In this document: one piece after another, positions 36,194-45,331 of the stretch | How the letters are laid out: every line of letters begins with the position of its first letter | Position numbering within the stretch: the first letter of the stretch is position 1 | Assembly (NCBI RefSeq): GCF_030068545.1 | Contig: NZ_JASJOR010000009.1 | Coordinates: 214,317 to 278,316, forward strand | DNA: 64,000 nucleotides | Reading direction: 5' to 3' | DNA from: Xanthocytophaga flava | Lineage (GTDB): Bacteria > Bacteroidota > Bacteroidia > Cytophagales > 172606-1 | Made by a program: the position numbers and the translations under genes | Notes under the pieces: generated by a model | Told to the model about the DNA's origin: nothing | Database searches by the model: none | Seen by the model: only the letters and a program-made list of their open reading frames with translations

Positions 36194-36658
36194 ATGAAAA
36201 GGATACTCTCTGTTTTCGCATTTGTTTGTCTGATAACCCATGGTTATACACAAACTCATTTATCATCATCAAACCGACATACCATGAAACTAAACGCAGG
36301 TATTATCACTGAAAAACTGGTTGAAAGCAAGGCTTTTTATACCAATGTGCTGGGCTTTGGTGTTACTTTTGAAAATGACTTTTATATATTGCTGCATACT
36401 CCTGGCCAGCAAGCAGAATTAAGCTTTCTATTGCCTAATCATGCTTCCCAACAATCACTTTTTCATAAACCGTTTCAGGGGCAGGGAATGTATCTGACTA
36501 TTGAAGTGGATGATGTGGACAAGATCTATCAGGAGATAAAGAAAAAAGGTATTCCCATTAAAATTGACATTCGGGATGAACCCTGGGGCGACAGGCATTT
36601 TGCTATTCAGGACCCTAATGGTGTTGGCATTGATATCGTAAAGTATTCTCCCAGGTAG
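36194..36658 (+). CDS. VOC-family protein, possibly exported
   Basis: The ATG at 36194 gives 154 residues and a plausible signal peptide (MKRILSVFAFVCLITHGYTQ). The ATG at 36284 would give the bare 124-residue VOC domain beginning MKLNAGIITEKL. The domain has the FYTNVLGFGV and FAIQDPNGVGIDIV ends of the fold. The promoter-like GAACTTTG at 36163 favours 36194, which would place a VOC protein in the periplasm, unusual for the family. It sits next to its likely regulator, and a hairpin follows 27 bases after the stop. Confidence 0.8.
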   Translation: MKRILSVFAFVCLITHGYTQTHLSSSNRHTMKLNAGIITEKLVESKAFYTNVLGFGVTFENDFYILLHTPGQQAELSFLLPNHASQQSLFHKPFQGQGMYLTIEVDDVDKIYQEIKKKGIPIKIDIRDEPWGDRHFAIQDPNGVGIDIVKYSPR

Positions 36659-36684
36659 AACAACAAGCTGAATATCTAAATAGA

Positions 36685-36717
36685 GTAAACATCACCCTGA
36701 AAAGGGTAGATGTTTAT
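36685..36717 (+). terminator. Terminator-like hairpin after the VOC gene
   Basis: GTAAACATCACCCT and AGGGTAGATGTTTAT pair around a GAAA tetraloop with a single bulged A. T-containing sequence follows. Confidence 0.7.
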
Positions 36718-36865
36718 TCCTGTCATTGTGTTATTACTAAACTGAATGATGATAAAAAGTTCATTGGTACTAATACCGACCAGAAGCCTTCACTATTCAT
36801 ATCAACTAGAATCCTGTGATTCCAGTTGATAGTAGAAATATGCAAATAGTCAGACCGTTTCAAAG

Positions 36866-37516
36866 TCAAAGGAGTGAAGGATTGTATTGCGACCAGATGT
36901 AGGCTCGTTTACTCCCATTTTCCAAAGCCGAAGGATTGGGTTGTTCCATTATGTCTATGATTTCAAATCCGAGTGCTATCAGCAATTCCATGATATGCCC
37001 GATTTCATAAAAATAGAAATCAATGCTAACCGGGTGATCTACATACTGATCCAGATGCCTGATCGAGTTACCTGTATGAAAAGCCAATAGGAATTGTCCA
37101 TTGGCAGACAAGGTTCTTTTAATTTCCTGAAATGCGATTTTCAGTTGCTCTTCATCAAAATGGATCATGGAGTAAAAAGCAAGGACTGCCCCAAAAGAAT
37201 GATCTGGATAAGGTAGCTGTTGGAGGTCTGCCACCTCAAACTGCAGCAAGGGGTATTGCTCTTTTGCAATATGTATCATTTGAGAAGACATGTCTATGCC
37301 CACCAGATCGGTGATCTTATGCTTGGATAAAAAGTCAGTAATTTGTCCGGAACCGCACCCCACATCGATCACTTTTCCTCTATGGAGGACTTCTAACGCA
37401 AATTCTCGTATTAAAACTCGTTCAAACTGATTAGGCGCAAATTCATCTTGGATTTTAGCTGCATAATTTGTCGCTATCTTGTCATAGTAATCTATAATGT
37501 CTTTTTGTTCCTGCAT
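36866..37516 (-). CDS. Class I SAM-dependent methyltransferase
   Basis: 216 residues with the seven-strand methyltransferase core: motif I VIDVGCGSGQITDFL (about 49-63), GIDMSSQMI as motif II, and FGAVLAFYSMIHF in the position of motif IV. It is a free-standing cytoplasmic enzyme of the UbiE/Methyltransf_11 type with an unknown small-molecule acceptor. It is separated from neighbours by gaps, and the upstream gap holds a MITE. Confidence 0.88.
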   Translation of the reverse strand: MQEQKDIIDYYDKIATNYAAKIQDEFAPNQFERVLIREFALEVLHRGKVIDVGCGSGQITDFLSKHKITDLVGIDMSSQMIHIAKEQYPLLQFEVADLQQLPYPDHSFGAVLAFYSMIHFDEEQLKIAFQEIKRTLSANGQFLLAFHTGNSIRHLDQYVDHPVSIDFYFYEIGHIMELLIALGFEIIDIMEQPNPSALENGSKRAYIWSQYNPSLL

Positions 37517-37676
37517 AGGTTTGGTTGGTATCTGTTTTAGCTACATCCTATCCGATCAGCTTCTTTAGGCAATAGCTTTGTATATAAGTTCTATACTGGC
37601 TATATATGTGTATCCTTGCCGATAAAAATACGCATAGAAGCATTCTATAGTAAAGATAAAACTTCATACGGGCTCT

Positions 37677-38101
37677 GAGAAGTTGTCAAATAGCTATTGA
37701 AGCAGTTTAAACAAATTTATAAAGGCTGCAAAGGCAGATTATACGAAAGTTCTTGAAGAACCATTTCCCGTCGTTGGTGTTATCACCAACGACCACTTTC
37801 CCCTCATGCAAGTTGGTGATAACACCAACTTGGGGATTGAAGCTGAAAAGCATCTTTTGTGCTGCGCCTTCATAAGGCTACGCCAGGCAAAATAATTTCG
37901 TCTCGCTCCAAAATCTATCCTTTTCGTCTCTTTAAAATTTGTTTAAACAGCTTCATTTTGTAAAGTCAGATCCTAGTAACGTTATATACAAACTAAAAAC
38001 ATGCGAGCTACAATTTTACCTGTTTTTCGGCTGATCGTCTAAATAAACTCACCACGAAATATACCTTTGCAGCCTTTAAGAATAATTTTAGACAACCTCT
38101 C
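37677..38101. mobile_element. MITE-like element, copy 2 (425 bases)
   Basis: Ends are GAGAAGTTGTCAAATAG on the left and, read inwards from the right, GAGAGGTTGTCTAAAATTATTC. TTAAAGGCTGCAAAGG occurs near both ends. Two opposed GTTGGTGTTATCACCAAC hairpins are at 37773-37790 and 37812-37829. Most of the interior matches copy 1 (25137-25393) in opposite orientation, with additional sequence on the right. No coding frame is present. The rest of 37517-38359 is AT-rich and empty. Confidence 0.75.
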
Positions 38102-38305
38102 AAGCCAATAACTCTATTCTTATCAAGCAGTAAAGCCTTCTGCCTGATTTTCTCACTCCATAGATTTTCCACCCATTTGTATAATAGGATGAATTGAGCG
38201 ATTTACAGGGAGTGGACCAGATAGCAACCACTTCAAGACCCATCCATGTTTTATCTACAAGTTCTATGCAAGTGAGTTATACTTATTGGTCGTAGTTTTT
38301 ATCTG

Positions 38306-38344
38306 ATGACATCAAAAGGTATTAACTATACCTTTTGATGTCAT
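38306..38344. terminator. Long terminator hairpin of the MDR gene
   Basis: A perfect 17-base stem (38306-38322 with 38328-38344, arms containing ATCAAAAGGTAT) with a 5-base loop begins 16 bases beyond the stop of the MDR gene. Confidence 0.75.
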
Positions 38345-38359
38345 TATTTGTACACAGTA

Positions 38360-39400
38360 TTACATTACTGTAAGCACAATCTTTCCCTGAATATGGCCAA
38401 GAGCAGCCCGTTCATGAGCCTTTTGGGCATCTGAAAGAGGAAACGTGCTATCAATAGCTATACGGACAGTTCCAGCATCAAGAAGGCTTCCTAACTCTGC
38501 CAGTTGCAGGCCGTTTGAGCGTACCTGGGCTGCCGAAACCGTTACGCCCTGCTTTGCTGCCTGTTCATGGTCAGCAAAACCCAGGAACACGGGAAATAAA
38601 GCACCACCACGTTTGAGAATACGAAGGAAACGTCCAGTAGTAGGTCCGCCAAGTGTATCGAGGACAAGATCTACCTCCTTCACCACCTCCTCAGGAGCAT
38701 GCGTTGTATAGTCGATGAACTGATCTGCACCAAGCTCACGCAGAAACACTTCATGCTTTCCTGAGGCTACTGCAATCACCTGTGCACCCTGCCATTTTGC
38801 CAACTGTACTGCCAGATGTCCCACACCGCCTGCTGCCCCATTTATGAGCACTGTCCTACCAGTGAGTGGTACTGGACTATGAGGCTGAGGTTGAAATGGG
38901 TTAGGTTCGTTGTGCCCTAACCGGATCAGGTACTGCCATGCTGTAAGGCCTGCCATAGGGGCACCTGCAGCATGTATATGATCAATGGCAGCTGGTTTGT
39001 GTGCCAGATCTGACGCAGGTGCAGCCACATATTCAGCGTAAGCAGCACTTTTTCCGAAACTGGGAAAGCGAATCATTCCAAAAACTTCATCACCAACAGC
39101 GAAACCTTGCACATCTGGAGCTATGGCCTCAATAACACCCGAAACATCCGATCCGGGAATGACAGGTAAAGTTACGGGTGGCTTGAAGTTTGGAACTGTT
39201 TTATATCCATCACGTAAATACCAGTCAGGTGGATTGATCCCGATTGCGTGCACACGAATGAGCACCTCGCCCGGCTCGATTGTAGGAAGTGGCACATCCT
39301 CATAACGTAGTACTTCTGGTCCACCAAATGTATGGAGCCGAATGGCCTTCATCATTTGTGTATTGCTTATATTATCTGTTGCGTTTTCGAATGGTTGCAT
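38360..39400 (-). CDS. NADP-dependent zinc-less MDR oxidoreductase (quinone-reductase type)
   Basis: 346 residues of the medium-chain dehydrogenase family. KAIRLHTFGGPEVLRYEDVPLP is near the start, the Rossmann motif INGAAGGVGHLAVQLAKWQGA around 190-210, then FIDYTTHAPEEVV. No structural zinc cysteine cluster is visible, as in QOR-type enzymes. It probably reduces enones or quinones with NADPH. The start at 39400 leaves a 15-residue extension before the usual MMKAI; the internal Met is a good alternative. It is downstream of NTF2-like and AraC genes on the same strand, repeating the MDR plus AraC pairing at 54042-55937. Confidence 0.88.
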   Translation of the reverse strand: MQPFENATDNISNTQMMKAIRLHTFGGPEVLRYEDVPLPTIEPGEVLIRVHAIGINPPDWYLRDGYKTVPNFKPPVTLPVIPGSDVSGVIEAIAPDVQGFAVGDEVFGMIRFPSFGKSAAYAEYVAAPASDLAHKPAAIDHIHAAGAPMAGLTAWQYLIRLGHNEPNPFQPQPHSPVPLTGRTVLINGAAGGVGHLAVQLAKWQGAQVIAVASGKHEVFLRELGADQFIDYTTHAPEEVVKEVDLVLDTLGGPTTGRFLRILKRGGALFPVFLGFADHEQAAKQGVTVSAAQVRSNGLQLAELGSLLDAGTVRIAIDSTFPLSDAQKAHERAALGHIQGKIVLTVM

Positions 39401-39472
39401 TGTATTGATTTTTAGTATGTTCTTTATTGAATGGATTCTTATTATGGACTTAAGCTGTGAAGGGTTTACCTG

Positions 39473-39913
39473 TTAAGAATTGACTTCGTGTTTTTCCTGC
39501 CACTCAAAATTTCCTATTCGCTCTGTGATCAGCCAACGGTTATTCTGACGGATATATGTGTCCTGGTAAACAGCCCCGATACTGGTCTTTATTTTTTTGC
39601 CATCTTCGGTGCCAATCAAGGTGATTAAGCAATAGCATGTCCCGGTAGCATTATTGCCCTGGATAGCTACCTGTTGCTGTCCATTGAAATGGTAGACGAT
39701 TTCAACGTTTTTAAGAAACTCAGTAAAGGCTTTTTCCATTTCTATGCGGCCTTTTAGCTTTAAAAATGGCTTGCCGTTTATATAGGTTTCTGAGATTGCA
39801 TTTTCAGAAAAAAGCTGCACCTGGGCGTGCACATCTTTTTTATCTGCCAGGATAGAAATGCTATCAATCAGCTCTCTGAGAAAAACTCTATCTTCTATTT
39901 CTTGACTATTCAT
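39473..39913 (-). CDS. NTF2/SnoaL-like domain protein
   Basis: 146 residues with a SnoaL_4-type cone: VFLRELIDSISILADKKDVHAQVQLFSENAI at the start, then IEMEKAFTEFLKN and GAVYQDTYIRQNNRWLITERIGNFEWQE. It is cytoplasmic, an enzyme or binding protein. It sits 72 bases upstream of the MDR gene and 168 bases downstream of the AraC gene, all on one strand, so the three probably form one regulatory unit. Confidence 0.8.
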   Translation of the reverse strand: MNSQEIEDRVFLRELIDSISILADKKDVHAQVQLFSENAISETYINGKPFLKLKGRIEMEKAFTEFLKNVEIVYHFNGQQQVAIQGNNATGTCYCLITLIGTEDGKKIKTSIGAVYQDTYIRQNNRWLITERIGNFEWQEKHEVNS

Positions 39914-40081
39914 GATGTGTTTTTGTTAAAAATTGGCATAGCAATACCTGAGTACCCATTACTGGATACATAAAAGGGATAACTTTTTACAAAGGGATTG
40001 ATGACTTGCTATCTGTTTAGCAATCAACGTCAACCTAACAGCCTGTGTACAGTACAGGTTGCTGAAGACTTGTTTAAGAGC

Positions 40082-40987
40082 TTAGTAAAAAGACTTTCTG
40101 AAGATGTTGGGTGAAAGATGGGTGTAACGCTTAAACAATTTATTAAAAGATTGCGGGTGCTCAAAACCCAGTTGATACGCAATCTCAGCTACCGTCAATC
40201 GAGTGGTACTTAGAATTGTTTTGGCCCTTTCAATTAAGCGATCATGGATATGCTGCTGTGCGCTTTGACCTGTCAGCGACTTAAGCATATCTGTCAGGTA
40301 TCTGGGTGATACCTGAAGATGATTCGCTACCTCAAGTACAGTAGGTATACCACTCTGCTGATCAGCAAAACGGGTTGCCAGGTAGGTGTCCATTTGACTG
40401 ATCAGATCATGATAAATAGCCTTTCGGGTCAGAAATTGCCGGTTATAAAAGCGATTACTGTAATTAAGTAATAATTCAATCTGTGAAACAAGTACATCCT
40501 GGCTGAAGGCATCCGTGTTTGTTTCCAGTTCAGCAGCAATCGTGTCAAACAAGCCAGCAATTATGTTTTTCTCTTTCTCTGAGAGGAACAAGGCTTCATT
40601 TACGGCGTAGGTAAAGAAGCCATACTGATGAATGTTCTTTCCCAACTGATAATTCCGCAGTAGATCAGCATGAAAAAACAGATTGTATCCCTCATAACAG
40701 TTTTCGTCCCCAGATATGGTGATAAGTTGATTCGGGGCTAAAAAGGCCAGGCCACCTTCTTCAAAGTCATAATAGCTTTGTCCATATTTTATCTGACCAC
40801 TGAAAGCCTTCTTAAAGGAAACTTTATAAAAGTCGACCAGAAAGCTACGCCCTGCATTTTTACGGGTAACATTTTCCGTACTATAGTTGACCAGCGCGAT
40901 CAGGGGATGCAATGGTTTAGGCAGCTCAAGTGCCCGCATAAACTCTGATATGCTTTTGAAAATGATGGGTTGTGATATAGTTTTCAT
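40082..40987 (-). CDS. AraC-family transcriptional regulator
   Basis: 301 residues with an N-terminal AraC-type ligand domain and C-terminal HTH (about 205-301) with LEVANHLQVSPRYLTDMLKSLTGQ and LTVAEIAYQLGFEHPQSFNKLFKRYTHLSPNIFRKSF. It is a clear paralogue of the protein at 54042 (shared YAVNEALFLSEKEK / YSVNEALFLSEKEE and LLNYSNRFYNRQFLTRK / LLNYADRFYHRQFITRE). Both lie with an MDR gene, although the order is reversed. It probably controls the NTF2-like and MDR genes downstream. Confidence 0.9.
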   Translation of the reverse strand: MKTISQPIIFKSISEFMRALELPKPLHPLIALVNYSTENVTRKNAGRSFLVDFYKVSFKKAFSGQIKYGQSYYDFEEGGLAFLAPNQLITISGDENCYEGYNLFFHADLLRNYQLGKNIHQYGFFTYAVNEALFLSEKEKNIIAGLFDTIAAELETNTDAFSQDVLVSQIELLLNYSNRFYNRQFLTRKAIYHDLISQMDTYLATRFADQQSGIPTVLEVANHLQVSPRYLTDMLKSLTGQSAQQHIHDRLIERAKTILSTTRLTVAEIAYQLGFEHPQSFNKLFKRYTHLSPNIFRKSFY

Positions 40988-41000
40988 AACTTGGCCTGTG

Positions 41001-41150
41001 TTATACTAAATTCTTTACACCAGAATGTCTGATAATCTGGTCTGCCTTTATAGTGTGTGGCTGACTGATAACATTTGTTGTCACAGCAAAGTTTGTAGTA
41101 CCTGGCAGTGATGTGATCAGATCCTGATTGTCTTCTCTATTGTTTTTCAT
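41001..41150 (-). CDS. Possible 49-residue leader ORF before the AraC gene
   Basis: ATG 41150 opens 49 codons (starting MKNNREDNQDLITSLPGT) ending at TAA 41001-41003, 13 bases before the AraC start. A TACCTTTG -7 box on the same strand (41155-41162) stands five bases before the ATG, so transcripts would begin near the start codon. It could be a leaderless small gene, or simply the 5' leader of the AraC mRNA. No family is recognised. Confidence 0.25.
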   Translation of the reverse strand: MKNNREDNQDLITSLPGTTNFAVTTNVISQPHTIKADQIIRHSGVKNLV

Positions 41151-41154
41151 AATG

Positions 41155-41162
41155 CAAAGGTA
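41155..41162 (-). promoter_or_regulatory. -7 promoter element for the AraC transcript
   Basis: On the minus strand TACCTTTG exactly fits TAnnTTTG. It would drive the small ORF and the AraC gene at 40082. The gap upstream (41163-41631) contains no gene. One frame on the minus strand around 41375-41490 (SLKPYEQAWRIESNEAAEI) looks protein-like but has no start. Confidence 0.5.
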
Positions 41163-41631
41163 AGCTAAGCCAGCATCTGAAAATTAGCCTAATCTGTCAA
41201 AAGTGTAGCCAGAATCCCCTGAGTATATAACTAGCTTAATCAGTAATGAAAATCTAGATTTATAGCACAATTCATGTTAGCCAGGGTCAAATTTTACTTT
41301 CTACACTAATTAGTATGGTTGTTGTAGCAGTTGAAGTATTCCTCAAAATGAGTGTGGAGTTTTACTGTACTCTTTTTTGTATATCAGTAGCTGTGGTAAT
41401 CTCTGCCGCTTCATTAGACTCTATCCGCCAAGCCTGTTCGTAAGGTTTCAGGCTCTCAAAACCAAGGTTGTATTTTTCTTGGTTTTTGTGATTCTATAAA
41501 ATCGCTGATAGGCAGACTTTTACATGTATATATAATAGAACTGTTTGAAATCTGTATTTTTTATTTGTATTATTCTGACAAATAACAAACCTACTTTCCA
41601 TCAGTAAAGCCCAGCAGATCGAAGTCCTTTT

Positions 41632-42384
41632 ATGAAATCAGGTTTAAATTCTCTATTTATACTTTTTGTGTTTGTGGCATGTAACACTCAAGAAAGCAAT
41701 ACGACTATCAAAAAAGACAGCGTATTCAATAAAAGTATAGATCAATCCCTAAGTAAAAAGTCAATTGCGGTTGGTTCTGCCAATACCAAAACATGTTGCA
41801 TTCCTGATCCAGATATGTTTCTTCTAAAACCAGCGGAGATAACAGTAAATAAGGATAGTATATCTTTCATAAGACAGTTAAAAGATCTGAATAAGGAACA
41901 AGTCAAAGCCTGGATAGATCCTATACCTGAAAAAGACAGATACAACATTGAATTGCAGTTTCAGTATTTTAAAGCAGTTGCTTTTCAGAAAGAAACAAAC
42001 AATTATTCTACAATTCTGGTAATGATGATTGAAAGCTTTTGGGATGATTTTGTAATCCAGCAACAAAATCTTATTACAGTTGATCCTACTGGAAAGTATA
42101 TAGATGGAATACCTGTATGCTACATAAAGAATCTGAGTAATTCAGATCCGGAAGTTGGTAGTCCATCAGGATTATATCAATTTTCCACAAGGACCCATAG
42201 CTACTTCAGTGGTGATACAATAAAGGTGTATCAGTTAGTATCAGTTGCCAAAACTGAAGATCCGAAATTAGATACAGATGAGTGGGATGAATCCTATGAA
42301 ACCTTGTATAGGGTTAATCCCGAAGGAAAAATAGAGATGATACGTAAGCCTAAAAAAATTGCAGATGAGCGAGATAAACAATAA
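41632..42384 (+). CDS. Lipoprotein of unknown function
   Basis: 250 residues with a lipoprotein signal (FVFVACNTQ, Cys17) followed by a Ser/Thr/Lys-rich linker. The body has LNKEQVKAWIDPIPEKDRYNIELQFQYFKAVAFQ and a C-terminal beta region ending ETLYRVNPEGKIEMIRKPKK. No family recognised. It is probably on the periplasmic face of a membrane. It is the first of a run of rightward envelope or unknown genes. Confidence 0.65.
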   Translation: MKSGLNSLFILFVFVACNTQESNTTIKKDSVFNKSIDQSLSKKSIAVGSANTKTCCIPDPDMFLLKPAEITVNKDSISFIRQLKDLNKEQVKAWIDPIPEKDRYNIELQFQYFKAVAFQKETNNYSTILVMMIESFWDDFVIQQQNLITVDPTGKYIDGIPVCYIKNLSNSDPEVGSPSGLYQFSTRTHSYFSGDTIKVYQLVSVAKTEDPKLDTDEWDESYETLYRVNPEGKIEMIRKPKKIADERDKQ

Positions 42385-42637
42385 CACAGGTATGGATAAG
42401 ACTATCTCCCTATAGATGAGGAAGGGGAGAAGTTTATCTGATCCGACAGTTTGTCCAAATAGTAAATTTCCCTCCACAGGTTGAGGTTATCTCCAATCTG
42501 CACGTCGGGAAGCGGAGCAACAGATGAGGGTGTCTTTTTACTACAGATTGGTAGAGAAATACACAGAGAGATTTCATTCTAGAGTTCGAGGAACGCAAAA
42601 ACAGACTAAATGGTAACAATCTTCAATCCTAAATCTT

Positions 42638-43342
42638 ATGAATAAATCTTGGACGTTTTTTTGTTTAGTTTGCTTCTTTCTGACAGATTTTAGTTATGGT
42701 CAAGGCTCTCCGCTTTCTCAATCCATTGTTTTATCGATGGATAAGGACACCACCCTCCAAATTACATACAAAAATATTTCAAAAAAGGAATATGTGCTTT
42801 GGATGCAGGATTGGCGAGTTCTTCTAGTAGATCCAAAAACACTTCTTATTAGTATTGCAGATGATTGGCCTCTCGTTAATTTTTTATATATCTACCCAAA
42901 AAATATAGATATTTATGATAAATTTAATGTTAATATCTTTTACTATTATGATTCCAAAGACTATAATATTTTATATGAAAGCTTTAAAGTTTTAAAACCT
43001 CAAGAGATCTTTCAAACAACGCTAACCATAAAAAATCCAGAAAAGATTGAGATATTGAAAAAAGGCAAAGTCAAACTAACCTATATTTATGGTGTTGCAG
43101 AGCTGGAGAAGATATTGAAGGTGTTTCCAGATAAAGAACAACTATTTATCCAAAAAGATACAACAAGCATAGAGATTACTGGTAACACATTTTATAATCA
43201 ACGTATGGCCCAGTTTTCTACAACAAATTCTATACAATTACAGAATGAACTAGTTGCTCCGTATTTTAAAGGATATGTAAAAGAGTTTTCTATGAAGAAA
43301 AGTAGTACACAAAACACAATCTATTTTCAAGAAAAACAATAA
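42638..43342 (+). CDS. Secreted protein of unknown function
   Basis: 234 residues with a signal peptide (about 1-22, ending FSYGQG). The mature part is beta-rich and resembles an immunoglobulin-like or DUF-type periplasmic domain (SMDKDTTLQITYKNISKKEYVLW, then FQTTLTIKNPEKIEILKKGKVKLTYIYG). Base composition is more AT-rich than the surrounding enzymes. It is not recognised. Confidence 0.6.
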   Translation: MNKSWTFFCLVCFFLTDFSYGQGSPLSQSIVLSMDKDTTLQITYKNISKKEYVLWMQDWRVLLVDPKTLLISIADDWPLVNFLYIYPKNIDIYDKFNVNIFYYYDSKDYNILYESFKVLKPQEIFQTTLTIKNPEKIEILKKGKVKLTYIYGVAELEKILKVFPDKEQLFIQKDTTSIEITGNTFYNQRMAQFSTTNSIQLQNELVAPYFKGYVKEFSMKKSSTQNTIYFQEKQ

Positions 43343-43459
43343 AGGGACTTATCTTGAGTTTGTTTCATCCTGAAACAGATTAACAGGTACTAAAGATTAC
43401 AATAAGTCATTTTAAACATTAATTCACTCAACCTCCTGCAAACGCAATCATTTCCTGTC

Positions 43460-43511
43460 GTGGTGTTATCACCAGTCTGCGTATTAATAAAAGATTGCTG
43501 GTGATAACCAC
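43460..43511. repeat. Degenerate pair of GTTGGTGTTATCACCAAC-type hairpins
   Basis: GTGGTGTTATCACCAG at 43460-43475 faces CTGGTGATAACCAC at 43498-43511, a diverged copy of the paired hairpins in the two MITEs. No MITE ends are evident here. The right arm ends 60 bases before the start of the membrane protein gene. Confidence 0.6.
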
Positions 43512-43570
43512 AGCAACGAAAACGAGTTGAAGTGAAACCTCGTAAAATCATACCCAAACCAATAGAACGA

Positions 43571-43936
43571 ATGAAATTTCGACAAAGATTTCTCAGATAT
43601 TGTGATGTATCAGCGTTTGGTATAACTTTTCTTTTTCTTCTATCTGTCGTAACAAAGCTTTTAAAAAGTGATCCTTTTTCAGTAGTTGAAACTACCTCTC
43701 CAGGGTTTAATAGACTAATAGACATTGCTTTACTAATCCTTTTTGTTTTCTCCTATCTTAATGTTTTTATCCTCTTTTTTGGCCTGATTATGAGTTGGTT
43801 TGAGAAAAAGCTCGGAAAGTTCATCTTTTATATCCTGGCTATTGTTTTTGAAATAGGTATAATTAAGCTATCTAATGACTTTGAATTAATTATAGGCTCA
43901 TTGAAAGGAATCATACACCACTTTACTTCACTATAA
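43571..43936 (+). CDS. Small inner-membrane protein
   Basis: 121 residues from ATG 43571; a GTG at 43532 would add 13 residues. Three hydrophobic segments: around ITFLFLLSVVTKLL, LIDIALLILFVFSYLNVFILFFGLIM and FIFYILAIVFEIGII. No family recognised. It stops 13 bases before the duplicated 119-residue gene and may be co-transcribed with it. Confidence 0.55.
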   Translation: MKFRQRFLRYCDVSAFGITFLFLLSVVTKLLKSDPFSVVETTSPGFNRLIDIALLILFVFSYLNVFILFFGLIMSWFEKKLGKFIFYILAIVFEIGIIKLSNDFELIIGSLKGIIHHFTSL

Positions 43937-43948
43937 CCCTGTTACGCT

Positions 43949-44308
43949 ATGGTATGCCATAGAGACATTAAATTTGCAGATACTCCTCCTTCTATAGAAG
44001 AGTTTATTGCGGAAATCAATAAAATTACTGGGATAGAGGTAATTTATGATGAATATGAGATAATAAATCCTCACTATCCAAGTGATAACTTTATATACAC
44101 ATATCAAGGAGATACTGTATCACTTACTGTATTCGGATATTATACTATAAGTTATCTGTTGGGTGTAGCTTTGTATGCACTCGTGCAATTAGGAGGTGAT
44201 TTTGGCAATGGATTTATACCTGCCTGGGCATCTTTAAAATGGGAAGATATCAAAGATAGAGTAGACAGGTTGCCAAATTATCCGTATCCAAAGAATCTGT
44301 TGAATTGA
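43949..44308 (+). CDS. Unknown 119-residue protein, copy 1 of a duplicated gene
   Basis: Starts MVCHRDIKF and differs from the protein at 61162 at only 8 of 119 positions. DNA similarity continues about 28 bases upstream (through CTATAACCCTGTTACG) and 30 bases downstream (to CTAATTCGGGT), giving a cassette of about 420 bases. It has a hydrophobic stretch at about 58-82 (SLTVFGYYTISYLLGVALYALV) and a Trp-rich tail. The start codon lies in the palindrome CTATGGTATGCCATAG. No family is recognised, and the two copies have different neighbours. Confidence 0.7.
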   Translation: MVCHRDIKFADTPPSIEEFIAEINKITGIEVIYDEYEIINPHYPSDNFIYTYQGDTVSLTVFGYYTISYLLGVALYALVQLGGDFGNGFIPAWASLKWEDIKDRVDRLPNYPYPKNLLN

Positions 44309-44345
44309 TAGTTGTAAACTTATTGACACTAATTCGGGTAGATTT

Positions 44346-45092
44346 ATGACCATCGATTATTCAGAATGTCAACCAGGCGAGCCACTTAAAGCTTTCATCT
44401 TTTCTTTCTGGAAGACGCAGAATAACAGTGGCGCAGATACCCACTATACGGTAGTACCAGATGCGGGTATTGAACTGATTATCTCCGTGCAGCCTGATAA
44501 GCCCAATCGAATGGATCTTTTTGGTTTAGCAACCCACATTCTGGATATCACAATCCCTAATCAGGCTGTCTTCTATGGCATTCGCTTTAAACTGTTAGCA
44601 GTTGAGTACTTGCTCAAGACGACTTTAGAAACCAATTCCATTCAAAAACCACCCATACATTTTGAACAGATTGATCCACAAGCAGAAACGTCACTGGATA
44701 GCTTTGTCGATACCATTAGTACACATTTGCATCAACACCTCCAGTCAGTGATAATTGATCCAAGAAAACAAAAGCTTTTAGACTTGGTCTATCACTCAAA
44801 GGGAACCATTCCTGTGCACAAGCTGGCTATTGAAACTGGGTGGGCTGCCCGACAAATCAATCGGTATTTCACAAATACATTTGGCTTACCGTTAAAGGTG
44901 TATTTAGAACAACTTGCCTTTTTTTCATCCTTACCTCAGATTGGACAAGGTGATTTTTATCCACAAGACCATTACTATGATCAGTCTCATTTCATCAGAC
45001 AAACTAAAAAACATACTGGAAATACACCCAAACAACTTTATCTGCAACGGTATATCCGGTTTGTTCAATTAGGCCATTACTCAGAGGAGTAA
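44346..45092 (+). CDS. AraC-family regulator (DUF6597-type)
   Basis: 248 residues. The N terminus SECQPGEPLKAFIFSFWKTQ and VVPDAGIELIISV is followed by a C-terminal HTH_18 region (about 150-240) with AIETGWAARQINRYFTNTFGLPLKVYLEQ and HYYDQSHFIRQTKKHTGNTPKQLYLQRY. It is related in architecture to the protein at 35307. It lies 37 bases after the duplicated gene and upstream of the sigma/FecR/Sus set on the same strand; whether it regulates either is not shown. Confidence 0.85.
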   Translation: MTIDYSECQPGEPLKAFIFSFWKTQNNSGADTHYTVVPDAGIELIISVQPDKPNRMDLFGLATHILDITIPNQAVFYGIRFKLLAVEYLLKTTLETNSIQKPPIHFEQIDPQAETSLDSFVDTISTHLHQHLQSVIIDPRKQKLLDLVYHSKGTIPVHKLAIETGWAARQINRYFTNTFGLPLKVYLEQLAFFSSLPQIGQGDFYPQDHYYDQSHFIRQTKKHTGNTPKQLYLQRYIRFVQLGHYSEE

Positions 45093-45331
45093 TAACAAAG
45101 CATTTGGCAACGTAAAGCTTTGTCCTGATTATCTAGTTAGCCAGTTCCCTGTTAGTGGGATATGCACAAACTGCCTTGTCTCTATATATAGCTGTAAAAA
45201 CAGCCATAAAGCCCATTCTTTGTTTTTTTTGAACTTTAATAGGATTAAGATGAACTTTTCTTTGGGGATAGTATGTGGAATATTCATTTATTTATATAAA
45301 TTTCATTCCGCATTTACAATAACGCTGTATT

